Shown: one piece after another, positions 1 through 8,769 of the stretch
Layout of the letters: the number at the start of each line of letters is the position of its first letter
Position numbering within the stretch: the stretch's first letter is position 1
Assembly: GCA_026125895.1 (NCBI GenBank)
Contig: JAHCKG010000014.1
Location: 54,451 to 118,450, forward strand
Direction of reading: 5' to 3'
Origin: Pseudolabrys sp.
GTDB taxonomy: Bacteria > Pseudomonadota > Alphaproteobacteria > Rhizobiales > Xanthobacteraceae
Length of the DNA stretch: 64,000 bases
Program-made: the position numbers and the translations under genes
Notes under the pieces: generated by a model
Databases searched by the model: none
The model's input: the letters and a program-made list of their open reading frames with translations, nothing else
What the model was told of the DNA's origin: nothing

Positions 1-1173
1 CGACAGCGCGATCACCGGTACCTGAAGCTCCTTGGCGAGCGCCTTGAGCTTGGTGGTGATCTCCGTGATTTCCTGCACGCGGTTTTCGCTCGAGCGCTTC
101 GACGAGCCGGTGAGGAGCTGAAGGTAGTCGATGATCAAGAGGTCGAGGCCGCGCTGGCGCTTGAGGCGGCGCGCGCGCGCCGACAATTGTGCGATCGACA
201 GGCCGCCGGTCTCGTCGATGAAGAACGGGATGTTCTGCATCTCGATCGAGGCGTCCTTGATGCGCTCGAAGTCGGCTTCGCCGATCGAGCCGCGGCGGAT
301 CTGGTTCGACGGAATGCCGGTCTGTTCGGCGATGATACGGGTGGCGAGCTGTTCGGCCGACATTTCCAGCGAGAAGAAGCCGACGATGCCGCCGTTGAGC
401 GCCTTCATGGAACCGTCGGGCTTGACCTCGCCGACATAGGACTTGGCGATGTTGTAGCCGATATTGGTGGCGAGCGAGGACTTGCCCATGCCGGGACGGC
501 CGGCGAGCACGATCAAGTCGGACGGCTGCAGGCCGCCCATCATGCGGTCGAGGTCGGCGAGCCCGGTGGCGATGCCGGAGAGCTTGCCGTCACGCTGGTA
601 GGCATGCGCCGCCATGTCCACGGCGGTGGTCAGCGCCTGGCCGAAGCGCTGGAAGCCGCCGTCGTAGCGGCCGACCTCGGCGAGTTCGAACAGCTTGCGC
701 TCGGCGTCCTCGATCTGGGCGCGTGGTGCGAAATCGACCGGCGCGTCATAGGCGACGTTGACCATGTCTTCGCCGACCTTGATGAGGTCGCGGCGGATCG
801 ACAGGTCGTAGATGGTACGCCCGTAGTCCTCGGCGTTGATGATGGTGGTCGCTTCCGCGGCGAGGCGCGCCAGATACTGGCTCAGCGTCATGCCGGCGAC
901 GTTGATCGAGCCGTCGAGAAAGGTCTTGGCCGTAACCGGCGTCGCCACCTTGCCGGCGCGGATGAGGTCGCCGGCGATCTGGAATATCTGGGTGTGGATC
1001 GGCTCGAAGAAGTGTTCGGCCTTGAGGAAATCCGAGACCCGATAGAACGCTTCGTTATTGATCAGCATCGCGCCCAACAGCGCCTGCTCCGCCTCGATGT
1101 TGTGCGGTGCAGTGCGGTACAAGGGGTCCGGCTGCTCGACCGGTTTGCGCAGGACTGATTCGACGGGGGCCAT
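1..1173 (-). CDS. dnaB: Replicative DNA helicase DnaB (3' end beyond the window)
   Basis: Reading the minus strand from an ATG at 1173 gives 391 residues without a stop to the window edge, so the last ~100 residues (family ~500) are missing. The N-terminal domain begins MAPVESVLRKP and contains NIEAEQALLGA; the RecA-like core has Walker A GRPGMGKSS (about residue 224) and LIIDYLQLL near the left edge. DnaB is the hexameric ATP-driven helicase that unwinds the fork and recruits primase. It lies downstream of the rpsF-rplI ribosomal genes, as in many Hyphomicrobiales, with cfa and a cytochrome-like gene in between. Identity is secure; only the C-terminus cannot be checked. Confidence 0.96.
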   Translation of the reverse strand, partial: MAPVESVLRKPVEQPDPLYRTAPHNIEAEQALLGAMLINNEAFYRVSDFLKAEHFFEPIHTQIFQIAGDLIRAGKVATPVTAKTFLDGSINVAGMTLSQYLARLAAEATTIINAEDYGRTIYDLSIRRDLIKVGEDMVNVAYDAPVDFAPRAQIEDAERKLFELAEVGRYDGGFQRFGQALTTAVDMAAHAYQRDGKLSGIATGLADLDRMMGGLQPSDLIVLAGRPGMGKSSLATNIGYNIAKSYVGEVKPDGSMKALNGGIVGFFSLEMSAEQLATRIIAEQTGIPSNQIRRGSIGEADFERIKDASIEMQNIPFFIDETGGLSIAQLSARARRLKRQRGLDLLIIDYLQLLTGSSKRSSENRVQEITEITTKLKALAKELQVPVIALS

Positions 1174-1336
1174 ATCGTTAGCTGGGGCGCTTGTGCGGCG
1201 GATTTTTGTTCACGCTTGCTTAACCAGTGTGTCCGGGCGGCGCGATGGCGCGTTTTTCTTATCGCCGTTGTTCACAGCGCCGGTCGGGAAAAGGAAGCGC
1301 TTTCTGGAATTATGTTGACGCTGAAGCGCCATCAGA

Positions 1337-1363
1337 AAGGCCGGCGCCGCGGGCGCCGGCCTT
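1337..1363 (-). terminator. Hairpin downstream of cfa
   Basis: A perfect 12-bp inverted repeat (AAGGCCGGCGCC / GGCGCCGGCCTT, 3-nt loop) lies 26 nt past the cfa stop codon on the minus strand. There is no clear T-tract, so termination efficiency is uncertain; it separates cfa from dnaB. Confidence 0.5.
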
Positions 1364-1389
1364 GAATCTGCTTGCCAATCCGGTCCGGC

Positions 1390-2649
1390 CTATTCGCCGG
1401 CGAGCCGCAACGGCGTTTGCCGCTTGTCCTCGATCGTCCGCAGCCGCTGTTCCTCGCGCATGATGTAGTCGCGCGTCATCGGCACGACGTCCTGGCGCTT
1501 GGTGAGCTGGATCTGGAACACCATCATGTTCTGCTCGCGGAACGACATCTCGGAGGCCGCCAGGTAGAATTCCCACATGCGGACAAAGCGCTGGTCGTAG
1601 ATGCGCTCGACTTCCTCGCGGTGGGCGAGGAACCGCTCGCGCCAATGCTTGAGCGTTTCGGCATAGTGCAGGCGCAGGATCTCTATATCCGTGACCAGCA
1701 GCCCGGATTTCTCGATCCGCGGCAGCACCTCCGACAGTGACGGGATGTAGCCCCCGGGGAAGATGTATTTGGCGATCCAGGGGTTGGTGACGCTCGGCCC
1801 CTCGGAGCGGCCGATGGCGTGCAGCACCATGACGCCATCGTCCTTCAGGAGTTCGGCGGCTTTGTTAAAGTAAGTCTCGAAGTGATTGACGCCGACATGC
1901 TCGAACATACCGACGGAAACGATGCGGTCGAACTGGTCGTGCAGGTCGCGGTAGTCCTGCAGGCGGAAGCGGGCGCGGTCGGTCAGGCCGCGCTCCATGG
2001 CGCGCTCATTGGCGATGGCGTGCTGTTCCTCCGACAAGGTGATGCCGGTGACATCGGCACCCGCATTCTCCGCGAGGTAGAGACCCAGGCCGCCCCAGCC
2101 GCACCCGATGTCGAGGATGCGAAGGTCCTTCCTGTCCGCCGTCAGCCGCAGCTTGGCGGCGACGTGGCGCTTCTTGGCGAGCTGGGCGTCGTCGAGCGAC
2201 TGGTCGAGCCGTTCGAAATAGGCGCAGCTATACTGCCGGTCGGCGTCGAGGAAGAGGGAGTAGAGCCGGCCATCGAGATCGTAGTGGTGGGCCACGTTCT
2301 CTCGCGCGCGCTTGCGCGGATTGAATTGCTGGATGCGCCGCCACAGAAAACGGATGAGGAATTGCGGACGCGCCCAGTTCGGCAGTTCGCTGGTTTGTCC
2401 GAGTGCGATCGAGAGGACATCGGCGATCGAGCCTTGCTCGACGACGAGCGAGCCGTCCATGTAGGATTCACCGAACTTCAGTTCGGGATCGAGAATGATG
2501 CCCCATTCGGCGGCGCGTGTGGTCAAGCGTATCGCGACCGGCGGGCCCGAGCCGTCGCCGAAGGTAAGAACCGTGCCGCGTGAGGTCGTGACTCTGAAGT
2601 TGCCGCGGCGAATGAAAGATTTCAGTAGAAACTGAAGCAACCGGTCCAT
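1390..2649 (-). CDS. cfa: Cyclopropane-fatty-acyl-phospholipid synthase family methyltransferase
   Basis: This 419-residue protein transfers a methylene group from S-adenosylmethionine to unsaturated acyl chains of membrane phospholipids. The SAM-binding motif LDIGCGWGG is at residues 179-187, and the family segments VAHHYD (119-124), YSCAYF (140-145) and GMFEHVG are present. Length fits the alphaproteobacterial Cfa/CmaS family. It is a single gene, convergent on the dnaB side by a hairpin and divergent from the cytochrome-like gene at 2917. A possible stress-sigma (EcfG-like) promoter with one mismatch lies upstream. Members of the family can also add methyl groups or act on other lipids, so the exact product is inferred. 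Confidence 0.9.
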   Translation of the reverse strand: MDRLLQFLLKSFIRRGNFRVTTSRGTVLTFGDGSGPPVAIRLTTRAAEWGIILDPELKFGESYMDGSLVVEQGSIADVLSIALGQTSELPNWARPQFLIRFLWRRIQQFNPRKRARENVAHHYDLDGRLYSLFLDADRQYSCAYFERLDQSLDDAQLAKKRHVAAKLRLTADRKDLRILDIGCGWGGLGLYLAENAGADVTGITLSEEQHAIANERAMERGLTDRARFRLQDYRDLHDQFDRIVSVGMFEHVGVNHFETYFNKAAELLKDDGVMVLHAIGRSEGPSVTNPWIAKYIFPGGYIPSLSEVLPRIEKSGLLVTDIEILRLHYAETLKHWRERFLAHREEVERIYDQRFVRMWEFYLAASEMSFREQNMMVFQIQLTKRQDVVPMTRDYIMREEQRLRTIEDKRQTPLRLAGE

Positions 2650-2687
2650 CGGCCGCCTCCATAGTCTAATATGCGCTAGTCTCGCTC

Positions 2688-2712
2688 AACCGGTCCCGAT
2701 AAGGCCGGTTCC
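2688..2712 (-). promoter_or_regulatory. Weak EcfG-like promoter candidate for cfa
   Basis: On the minus strand GGAAC (2712-2708), 16 nt, then GGTT (2691-2688), about 39 nt before the cfa ATG. The alphaproteobacterial EcfG consensus is GGAAC-N16/17-CGTT, so the -10 element has one mismatch. Low-confidence suggestion that membrane cyclopropanation belongs to the general stress response. Confidence 0.25.
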
Positions 2713-2916
2713 GGATAAGCATTCAATCAAAGTCTTTTTGCCACAGCAATGCCGCAAATCGTGGCGTTGCATGCAAATTCGGGCCTTGTCTGTGGTGGTA
2801 TCAGACCCCATGGCGCGAGGGTTGACCGGGACTTGGCGCGCGAATGGGTGTACAGGGTGCCGCCGGATGGCGGGCGGCACGATAACGTTCAAGTGAAGAC
2901 CAAAGGATTGGCGGCA

Positions 2917-3390
2917 ATGATGTCTCACATACGCGGATTGAGCCTGGCGGTGGCCTTGGGGGCGCTGGCGATGACGGCGCCCGCTTGCGCTCAGGAAAAC
3001 CTGGACCAGGGCAAGACGGCCCAGCAGCTTTTCGCCTCGGACTGCGCGATCTGCCACAAGAGCCCGCAGGGGCTTGCCGCCAAGGCCGGCAGCGGGCTGT
3101 TCGGCCTCGACGGTTTCCTGCGCGAACATTACACGGTCAGCCGCCAGTCGGCGGCGATCCTCGCCAGGTACCTGCAGTCGGTGGGGGATGCGCCGGCCGA
3201 GGCACGGCGCGGCAGCACCCGGCGCACCGCCAAGCCCACCGAAAAAAAGCCTGACGCCAAGCCCGAGGCGAAGACGGACGCCAAGAGCGAGGCGAAGGCC
3301 GAGGCCAAACCGGACCAGAAGCCTGAGGCCAAATCTGAATCGAAGCCTGAGGCGAAGCCGGAAGCCGACAAACCCGCCAAATCTGACTAA
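2917..3390 (+). CDS. Small exported c-type cytochrome-like protein with Lys/Pro/Glu/Ala-rich tail
   Basis: The preferred start is the ATG at 2917 (or 2920), which begins a classical signal peptide ending ...APACAQ; upstream in-frame ATGs add a segment that does not look like protein. The mature protein has one haem-attachment motif, CAICH, then a segment FLREHYTVSRQSAAILARYLQ typical of short cytochrome-like proteins of this group, and then about 60 residues of EAKPEAK-type low-complexity sequence. No Met after the haem motif is available as distal haem ligand. The periplasmic tail may tether it to the cell wall or act as a spacer (inference). It ends at a strong terminator. Its electron-transfer partner is unknown. 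Confidence 0.75.
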   Translation: MMSHIRGLSLAVALGALAMTAPACAQENLDQGKTAQQLFASDCAICHKSPQGLAAKAGSGLFGLDGFLREHYTVSRQSAAILARYLQSVGDAPAEARRGSTRRTAKPTEKKPDAKPEAKTDAKSEAKAEAKPDQKPEAKSESKPEAKPEADKPAKSD

Positions 3391-3430
3391 GCCCGGCACC
3401 GGTATAGCCGGCACGCTTGGCGCAAATAAA

Positions 3431-3464
3431 AGCCCCGCCCGGTGCGAACCGGGCGGGGCTTTTT
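3431..3464. terminator. Strong bidirectional rho-independent terminator
   Basis: A perfect 13-bp stem (AGCCCCGCCCGGT / ACCGGGCGGGGCT, loop GCGA) is followed by TTTT on the plus strand and preceded by AAATAAAA, which gives a T-rich run on the minus strand. It lies between the convergent cytochrome-like gene and rplI and can serve both. Confidence 0.9.
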
Positions 3465-3500
3465 GTTGGCGAGCGCCTTGCGCGCGCAACGTGCCTGAGA

Positions 3501-4118
3501 TCAGGCCTCTTCGTTCTTCTTGGCGTCGGCCTCGTCGGCCTGCGCTTCTTCGGACTCGGCGTCGAACAGCGCCTCGGCGCGCTGGCGCGCGGCTTCGGCT
3601 TCCGCTTCGGCGTCCTCGGCGACCGAGGCGCGCACGGTCACGTCTTCGCCGCGGGCGATACGTTCGGCTTCCGCCTCGCTGCGCGCGACGATAACGGTGA
3701 CCGAGACGTCGATGTCCGGATGCAGGCCGAGCGGCACCTTGTACTGGCCGAGCGCCTTGATCGGCGCATTGAGTTCGACCTGGGCGCGCGAGACGGTGAC
3801 GCCGTCGGAGGAGATCAGCGCGGCGATGTCGCGCGACGACACCGAGCCGTAGAGCTGGCCGGTTTCGGACGACTGGCGGATGATGGTGTAGGACTTGCCG
3901 TCGACCTTGGCCGCGACCTTGCCGGCTTCGCCCTTGCGCTCGAGGCTCTGCTTCTCGAGCTCGGCCTTCATGCCTTCAAAGCGGGCCTTGTTGTCGGCGT
4001 TGGCGCGCAGCGCCTTGTTGCGCGGCAGGAGAAAGTTGCGAGCAAAGCCGTCCTTGACGCGGACGACATCGCCCATGTTACCGAGCTTGGCGACGCGCTC
4101 GAGCAGAATAACTTCCAT
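3501..4118 (-). CDS. rplI: 50S ribosomal protein L9 with acidic C-terminal extension
   Basis: The ATG at 4118 starts the canonical [13 protein letters not shown] and has AAGGAG 8 nt upstream; the ATG at 4124 would sit on the Shine-Dalgarno. The 205-residue protein has the conserved N-terminal rRNA-binding domain ([18 protein letters not shown]), the connecting helix, and the C-terminal domain, then an extra ~40-residue acidic tail rich in Glu/Ala ([15 protein letters not shown]...) not present in the ~150-residue E. coli protein but usual in this order of bacteria. L9 binds the L1 stalk base of the large subunit. Last gene of the rpsF-rpsR-DUF2232-rplI unit. Confidence 0.96.
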   Translation of the reverse strand: MEVILLERVAKLGNMGDVVRVKDGFARNFLLPRNKALRANADNKARFEGMKAELEKQSLERKGEAGKVAAKVDGKSYTIIRQSSETGQLYGSVSSRDIAALISSDGVTVSRAQVELNAPIKALGQYKVPLGLHPDIDVSVTVIVARSEAEAERIARGEDVTVRASVAEDAEAEAEAARQRAEALFDAESEEAQADEADAKKNEEA

Positions 4119-4156
4119 GATCATGACTCCTTGTTTGATCGTTTCGATAATGCAGT

Positions 4157-5122
4157 TCAGGTGGAAGCGGGCGGGCCGCGTTTGACGGCGGCACGCGCGC
4201 GGAAATGAAAGAAGGTTTCGGACAGACCAACGAGGCACAGCGCCAGCACCGGCCAGCCGAAGATCAGCACCGACGCGTAGACGCCGGCGAGGACGAAGCC
4301 GCGGCTTGTCAGGTTCCGGGTGATCGAGTGAATGACGGCGAAGCCGAGCACCCCGTAAGCCATCAACAGCGCTGCGGCGATGACGCCGGCGACGATGCCG
4401 AGGAGCCCGTCGACGAAAGATAGCGCGGTGGCGACGCCGAGCGTGGCGGCGGTCAGCGGCGGGAACGTCATCTCCGACAGCGAAGGCCACGGCCGCGTCA
4501 GCCGTCCGGAGAAGCGGACGATACGCCCGGCGAGCCACAGATTGAGGATGTCGGTGACCAGCCCCATCACCGCCGTCGCGGGCGGCAAGGCGACGACCAG
4601 GAGGTCGATCAGCCGGTCGGGACTGCGCAACGTTGCAGGACCGGAGGGGCCGGCTTCGGTGGCGGCGGCGCGGAACACCTCGCGCAAGGCCGTGCGCAGG
4701 GCCTCGCGGAATTCATCGGCGCCGAAGCCGACCATCATGATCGTCAGCAGGACGAGCGCCGCTGCGAGGACCGCTGCCCAGATCACCAGCCGGCCAGGCG
4801 GATACCATTCGAGCGAGGCCGACGAGCCGTTGCCGGCCGGCCGCGCCAGCATGGTGAGGTAGCCGAGCCACCAGCCGGGAAGGCCGATGCCGGCGAGGAA
4901 GCCGACGCTGAATAAGGTGCCGAAGAACATCCAGATGGCGAAGGCGCCGATGAGCGCGCCGGCCAGCGCCACCCAATGGCTCCAGCCGAGCGCCGCGATC
5001 ATGATGGGGAGGGGGGCAAGATAGGCGAGCGGGATCGACAACGCCGTGCCCGACGTCACCGAGGCGAACAGCAAAGCTGCCGCCGCGCCCGAACCCAATC
5101 CGATGAAGCCAAATTGCAGCAT
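4157..5122 (-). CDS. DUF2232 family multi-pass membrane protein
   Basis: The family-typical start is the ATG at 5122 ([22 protein letters not shown]), 321 residues; the open frame extends 36 codons upstream, but that segment overlaps the palindromic repeat region and looks non-coding. About eight hydrophobic segments, including [17 protein letters not shown], are characteristic of the DUF2232 (YybS-like) family. Its place between rpsR and rplI is conserved in Hyphomicrobiales, but the function is unknown; fold similarity to ECF-type or RseP-unrelated transporters has been suggested only loosely, so no substrate is proposed. It is cotranscribed with rplI, 38 nt downstream. Confidence 0.8.
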   Translation of the reverse strand: MLQFGFIGLGSGAAAALLFASVTSGTALSIPLAYLAPLPIMIAALGWSHWVALAGALIGAFAIWMFFGTLFSVGFLAGIGLPGWWLGYLTMLARPAGNGSSASLEWYPPGRLVIWAAVLAAALVLLTIMMVGFGADEFREALRTALREVFRAAATEAGPSGPATLRSPDRLIDLLVVALPPATAVMGLVTDILNLWLAGRIVRFSGRLTRPWPSLSEMTFPPLTAATLGVATALSFVDGLLGIVAGVIAAALLMAYGVLGFAVIHSITRNLTSRGFVLAGVYASVLIFGWPVLALCLVGLSETFFHFRARAAVKRGPPAST

Positions 5123-5225
5123 CACGAGCTGTCCCGCCTCGAGGCGGTTAGAGACGGATCGTTTCGGCGAAACGTCCGTCCCAACCATCGGCGCGCAGGC
5201 TGATCCCGCACGCCTCGTTTTCTTT

Positions 5226-5358
5226 GTCATTCCGGGGCGCCGCCATCGGCGCGTTTACGCGCGTCTTTGACGCGCTATGGCGGCGAACCCGGAATCCATA
5301 TTCACAAACCGGGGTTATGGATTCCGGGCCCGCGCCTAATGGCGCGTCCCGGAATGAC
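5226..5358. repeat. Palindromic intergenic element, family A (GTCATTCCGGG arms)
   Basis: Nested inverted repeats: outer arms GTCATTCCGGG (5226-5236) and CCCGGAATGAC (5348-5358), inner arms CCCGGAATCCAT (5288-5299) and ATGGATTCCGGG (5317-5328). It lies inside the operon between rpsR and the DUF2232 gene, where the folded RNA could affect processing or stability. It matches the type of dispersed palindrome common between genes of Bradyrhizobium-like genomes (recognition from memory). Confidence 0.8.
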
Positions 5359-5364
5359 CACAAC

Positions 5365-5619
5365 TTAGCGGATGACGTAGGGCAACAGACCGAGGAAGCG
5401 CGAGCGCTTGATCGCCTGGGCGAGTTCGCGCTGCTTCTTGGCCGACACCGCGGTGATGCGGGACGGCACGATCTTGCCGCGCTCGGAGACGTAACGCTGC
5501 AAGAGCTTCACGTCCTTGTAGTCGATCTTCGGCGCATTGGCGCCCGAGAACGGGCAGGTCTTGCGACGGCGGAAGAATGGACGGCGCTGGCCGCCACCCT
5601 GGGATGAACTGAAAGCCAT
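5365..5619 (-). CDS. rpsR: 30S ribosomal protein S18
   Basis: Complete 84-residue S18: Arg-rich N-terminus [14 protein letters not shown], core [27 protein letters not shown] and C-terminal [21 protein letters not shown]. It pairs with S6 on the platform of the small subunit. It follows rpsF with a 3-nt gap, as expected for translationally coupled S6:S18 expression. Length and motifs are canonical. Confidence 0.98.
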   Translation of the reverse strand: MAFSSSQGGGQRRPFFRRRKTCPFSGANAPKIDYKDVKLLQRYVSERGKIVPSRITAVSAKKQRELAQAIKRSRFLGLLPYVIR

Positions 5620-5622
5620 TGT

Positions 5623-6081
5623 TTATTCCTCCCCGCCAGTCGTTTCTTCGTCGCGGCGCGGACGGCGCTCGCCACGGTCACGGTCGCCGCCACGGCCGCC
5701 GCCGAAGCCACGGTCACCACCGAAGCCACGGTCGCCGCGATCACCACGGTCGTCGCGATCCGACTTGCGCATCATCGCGGACGGGCCTTCCTCGAGCTCG
5801 TCGACGCGGATGGTGAGATAGCGCATAACGTCTTCGTTGATGCGCTCCTGACGCTCGACCTCGGTCAGCGCCGCCGCAGGGGCCTCGACGTTGAGCAACG
5901 TCATGTGCGCCTTGCGATTCTTGTTCATGCGATACGAGAGCGACTTCAGGCCCCAGTATTCGCTCTTGGTGACCTTGCCACCGCCTTCGGTGATGACGCC
6001 GGTCAGCTTGGCGGTCAGTTCTTCCACCTGCTGCGGGCTGAGATCCTGCCGCGCCAGATAGACGTGTTCGTACAATGGCAT
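5623..6081 (-). CDS. rpsF: 30S ribosomal protein S6 with Arg/Gly/Asp-rich tail
   Basis: The start at 6081 gives [22 protein letters not shown], the usual S6 N-terminus, with GGGAAAGG upstream; the open frame runs further upstream but without family similarity. The 152-residue protein has the S6 ferredoxin-like core ([34 protein letters not shown]) followed by a ~45-residue tail of [11 protein letters not shown]-type repeats ending in acidic residues. Long disordered tails on S6 are common in alphaproteobacteria. S6 binds S18 and 16S rRNA. The gene has a ~200-nt leader after the proposed promoter, compatible with the known S6:S18 leader autoregulation, which I could not verify. Confidence 0.97.
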   Translation of the reverse strand: MPLYEHVYLARQDLSPQQVEELTAKLTGVITEGGGKVTKSEYWGLKSLSYRMNKNRKAHMTLLNVEAPAAALTEVERQERINEDVMRYLTIRVDELEEGPSAMMRKSDRDDRGDRGDRGFGGDRGFGGGRGGDRDRGERRPRRDEETTGGEE

Positions 6082-6280
6082 GAAATGCCTTTCCCTTGGT
6101 TTGCCCATATCCGTTGCCCTGGCGCCTAGCCCTTCGAACCCTTCGGGAAAGGCTCGAAATTGCTCAGAAGGCGGAAACACGGGACGCCGGGCCGTCAGGC
6201 CCTACCGCAAGCCACTGAATTATCAGTAGAAAAACGGCCGTCCGTTCAGTCCCCAACCAGGAGCGACGGAAGATCGCGGG

Positions 6281-6308
6281 TTTATAGGGATTTTCGCGCA
6301 AAAGGCAA
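6281..6308 (-). promoter_or_regulatory. Sigma70-type promoter candidate for rpsF operon
   Basis: On the minus strand TTGCCT (6308-6303), 16-nt spacer, TATAAA (6286-6281). It lies between the upstream 74-residue gene and rpsF, leaving a leader of roughly 190-200 nt that contains several hairpin-forming stretches, for example around 6129-6155. Confidence 0.45.
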
Positions 6309-6336
6309 GTTTTACAAAGGGCGCGGCCCGGTGCGG

Positions 6337-6561
6337 TCAGGCGACATTTGGCCCCTTTTGCAGCCTTCCGGCGAGCTTGACGGCCAGATCGACGCCCTCG
6401 CGGATCTGCCGGGCGCCATCCGGGTCCCGGTCGCCGTTGTTCTTGCGCATCAGATTGAGGGCCGCAAGGAGCTGCTCCAGGTTCCTGGCCAGCAATTCCT
6501 GGCGGAAAGCCGGGTCTTTCCGTGCCCGCTCGATGTCGTCTTCGGTGACCAGATCGACCAT
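6337..6561 (-). CDS. Conserved small hypothetical protein (74 aa)
   Basis: A 74-residue soluble, helical protein beginning MVDLVTEDDIERARKDPAFRQELL, with GGAG about 8 nt before the ATG. The composition is amphipathic and charged, without Cys, signal peptide or membrane segment; LARNLEQLLAALNLMRKN looks like a dimerising helix. No family is recognised. It lies between fabD (divergent) and rpsF (same strand, 255 nt downstream with its own promoter). The good Shine-Dalgarno and non-shadow composition argue that it is real. Confidence 0.6.
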   Translation of the reverse strand: MVDLVTEDDIERARKDPAFRQELLARNLEQLLAALNLMRKNNGDRDPDGARQIREGVDLAVKLAGRLQKGPNVA

Positions 6562-6674
6562 AAAGGGCTCCGCTGCGCCTGGCCCGACGGTCGGCGGCGG
6601 CTGAGGTAGCGGGGAACACTAGCGCCAGAGTCTTTTTGGTTTGTTACTGCTCCTGCCGGTGGGAACATGGCCGG

Positions 6675-6703
6675 TTGACATCGCTCGGCGGGACGTGTTT
6701 TTC
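6675..6703 (+). promoter_or_regulatory. Promoter candidate upstream of fabD
   Basis: Perfect -35 TTGACA (6675-6680), 17-nt spacer, then TTTTTC (6698-6703), about 80 nt before fabD. The -10 is poor, which is not unusual in alphaproteobacteria; the element is a suggestion only. Confidence 0.35.
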
Positions 6704-6783
6704 GGCCCCGGTTTCGGTACCAGCACCGAGTTCCGGCGGCGAGCCGGGTTTTTCCGACACAACGCGAGGACGGCATCAGGGCC

Positions 6784-7731
6784 ATGACGGTCGCATTCGT
6801 ATTTCCCGGCCAGGGCAGCCAGACGGTCGGCATGGGCAAGGCGCTGTCCGACAATTTTCCGGTCGCGAAGGCCGTGTTCGACGAAGTCGATGCGGCTTTG
6901 TCGGCCAAGCTCTCGGCCATCATCTTCGAAGGTCCGATCGAGACGCTGACGCTGACCGAGAATGCGCAGCCGGCGCTGATGGCGGTTTCGCTCGCGACCT
7001 TCCGCGTTCTGCAATCGGAGGCCGGGCTCGACCTGGCCCGCGATGCCAAATTCGTCGCCGGCCATTCGCTCGGCGAATATTCGGCGCTGGCGGCGGCCGG
7101 CACGTTCTCGATCAGCGACACGGCGCGCCTGCTGCGCACCCGCGGGCAGGCGATGCAGAAGGCCGTGCCGGCGGGCGTCGGCGCCATGGCCGCCTTGATC
7201 GGCCTCGACTTCGACGCCGCGGCAGCCGTCGCTGCGGAAGCGGCGCAGGGGCAGGTGTGTCAGGCGGCCAACGACAACGGCGGCGGGCAGGTCGTCGTCT
7301 CCGGCGACAAGGCGGCGGTCGAGCGCGCCGTCGAGATCGCCAAGGGCAAGGGCGCCAAGCGCGCCATGCTGCTGCAGGTGTCCGCGCCCTTCCATTGCGC
7401 GCTGATGCAGCCCGCGGCGGACGTGATGGCCGAGGCGCTGTCCAAGGTGCAGGTCAACAAGCCGGCGGTGCCCGTTGTGGCGAACGTCACGGCGAGCCCG
7501 CTCAGCGACCCCGCCGAGATCGTGAAGTCCCTGGTGGCGCAGGTCACCGGCACCGTGCGCTGGCGCGAGTGTGTTTCCTATATGGCGGCGCAGGGCGTGA
7601 CGCAGTTCTACGAAGTCGGCGCCGGCAAGGTGCTGGCCGGTCTCAACAAGCGCATCGCTGACGGTGCGACCACGACGTCGATTGGCACGCCGGACGATGT
7701 CGCCGCTTTTAAAGCCGGGAGAAATGGCTGA
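6784..7731 (+). CDS. fabD: Malonyl-CoA:ACP transacylase
   Basis: The 315-residue FabD moves malonyl groups from CoA to acyl carrier protein, supplying extender units for fatty-acid synthesis. Seen: VFPGQGSQTVGMGKAL at the N-terminus (oxyanion loop), nucleophile motif GHSLGEYSALAAAGT (catalytic Ser in GHSLG), and SAPFHCALM with the catalytic His. Its stop codon overlaps the fabG start (TGATG), implying translational coupling. First gene of fabD-fabG-acpP-fabF. Confidence 0.97.
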   Translation: MTVAFVFPGQGSQTVGMGKALSDNFPVAKAVFDEVDAALSAKLSAIIFEGPIETLTLTENAQPALMAVSLATFRVLQSEAGLDLARDAKFVAGHSLGEYSALAAAGTFSISDTARLLRTRGQAMQKAVPAGVGAMAALIGLDFDAAAAVAAEAAQGQVCQAANDNGGGQVVVSGDKAAVERAVEIAKGKGAKRAMLLQVSAPFHCALMQPAADVMAEALSKVQVNKPAVPVVANVTASPLSDPAEIVKSLVAQVTGTVRWRECVSYMAAQGVTQFYEVGAGKVLAGLNKRIADGATTTSIGTPDDVAAFKAGRNG

Positions 7732-8468
7732 TGTTTGATCTGAACGGAAAGAACGCGCTGGTGACCGGCGCGACCGGCGCTATCGGCGAAGCCATCGCGC
7801 GTGCGCTGCATGCGCAGGGCGCCACCGTCGCGCTCTCCGGCACGCGCCAGGAGGTGCTCGACAAGCTTGCCGGTGAACTCGGCAGCCGCGTGCACGTGGT
7901 GCCGTGCGATCTGTCGAATGCCGAGCAGGTCGAGGCGCTGGTGCCGGCGGCGGAAGAGAAAATGGAGAAGCTCGACATCCTCGTCGCCAATGCCGGCATC
8001 ACCAAGGACAACCTGTTCGTCCAGCTCAAGGACGAGGACTGGGACAAGGTGATCGCCGTCAATCTCACGGCGACGTTCCGCCTGACGCGTGCGGCGGTGT
8101 CGCGCATGATGCGACGCCGCTTTGGCCGCATCATCGGCATTTCGTCGGTGGTCGGTTTCACCGGCAATCCGGGGCAGGGCAACTACACCGCTTCGAAGGC
8201 CGGCATGGTTGGCATGATGAAGGCGGTCGCCGCCGAATACGCCAAGCGCAACGTGACGGCGAATTGCATCGCGCCGGGCATCATTACCAGCGCCATGACC
8301 GACAAGCTCAACGACAAGCAGCGCGAGACCATCCTGTCGAAGGTTCCTGCGGGGAAACTCGGAACGCCGCTGGACGTGGCCGCGGCGGCAGTCTATCTGG
8401 CCTCCGACGAAGCGGCCTATGTGACCGGGCAGACCATTCATGTGAATGGCGGAATGGCCATGTTCTAG
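7731..8468 (+). CDS. fabG: 3-oxoacyl-ACP reductase
   Basis: A 245-residue short-chain dehydrogenase that reduces 3-ketoacyl-ACP with NADPH. It has the nucleotide-binding TGATGAIGEAIA motif, NAG (VANAGITKDN), catalytic Ser in ISSVVG, YTASK with Tyr and Lys, and the C-terminal TGQTIHVNGGM typical of FabG. It overlaps fabD by one base and precedes acpP by 301 nt, the classical fab cluster order. Many SDRs look alike, but the context makes FabG nearly certain. Confidence 0.96.
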   Translation: MFDLNGKNALVTGATGAIGEAIARALHAQGATVALSGTRQEVLDKLAGELGSRVHVVPCDLSNAEQVEALVPAAEEKMEKLDILVANAGITKDNLFVQLKDEDWDKVIAVNLTATFRLTRAAVSRMMRRRFGRIIGISSVVGFTGNPGQGNYTASKAGMVGMMKAVAAEYAKRNVTANCIAPGIITSAMTDKLNDKQRETILSKVPAGKLGTPLDVAAAAVYLASDEAAYVTGQTIHVNGGMAMF

Positions 8469-8769
8469 GCCGGCCGGGCCATCCCGCCGTGATAATGGCG
8501 GGCATGCGTTCCGACGTTGATGAGAGGTGAATTCGTGTGGCTTTTCAGCCCCCTACCGACTAGACTGGGGCTGCTAGTCAACGCATTTGAAGTGTGGTAA
8601 CCGAATTTCGGCCCGGCTGGGGCGGCCGATCCTGGATGTCTGAAGGCGAAGGCTTGAAGGTATCCGCGATGCGAGTCGTCACGCCACTGTCACCACGACG
8701 AGGCCGAAGCGCGATGGCTGCGAACCGACCGGGACGCAGCCTATTCTGAAAAAGCACGAGGTTGGACCG
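8469..8769 (+). other. Intergenic region fabG-acpP (301 nt)
   Basis: No gene is seen. It holds a hairpin CAGCCCC / GGGGCTG (8546-8552 with 8567-8573, 14-nt loop) that may terminate or attenuate fabDG transcription, and the leader of acpP with GAGG 8 nt before the ATG. A separate acpP promoter is expected here because ACP is made in excess over FabD/FabG, but no clear -35/-10 pair stands out. Confidence 0.5.
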
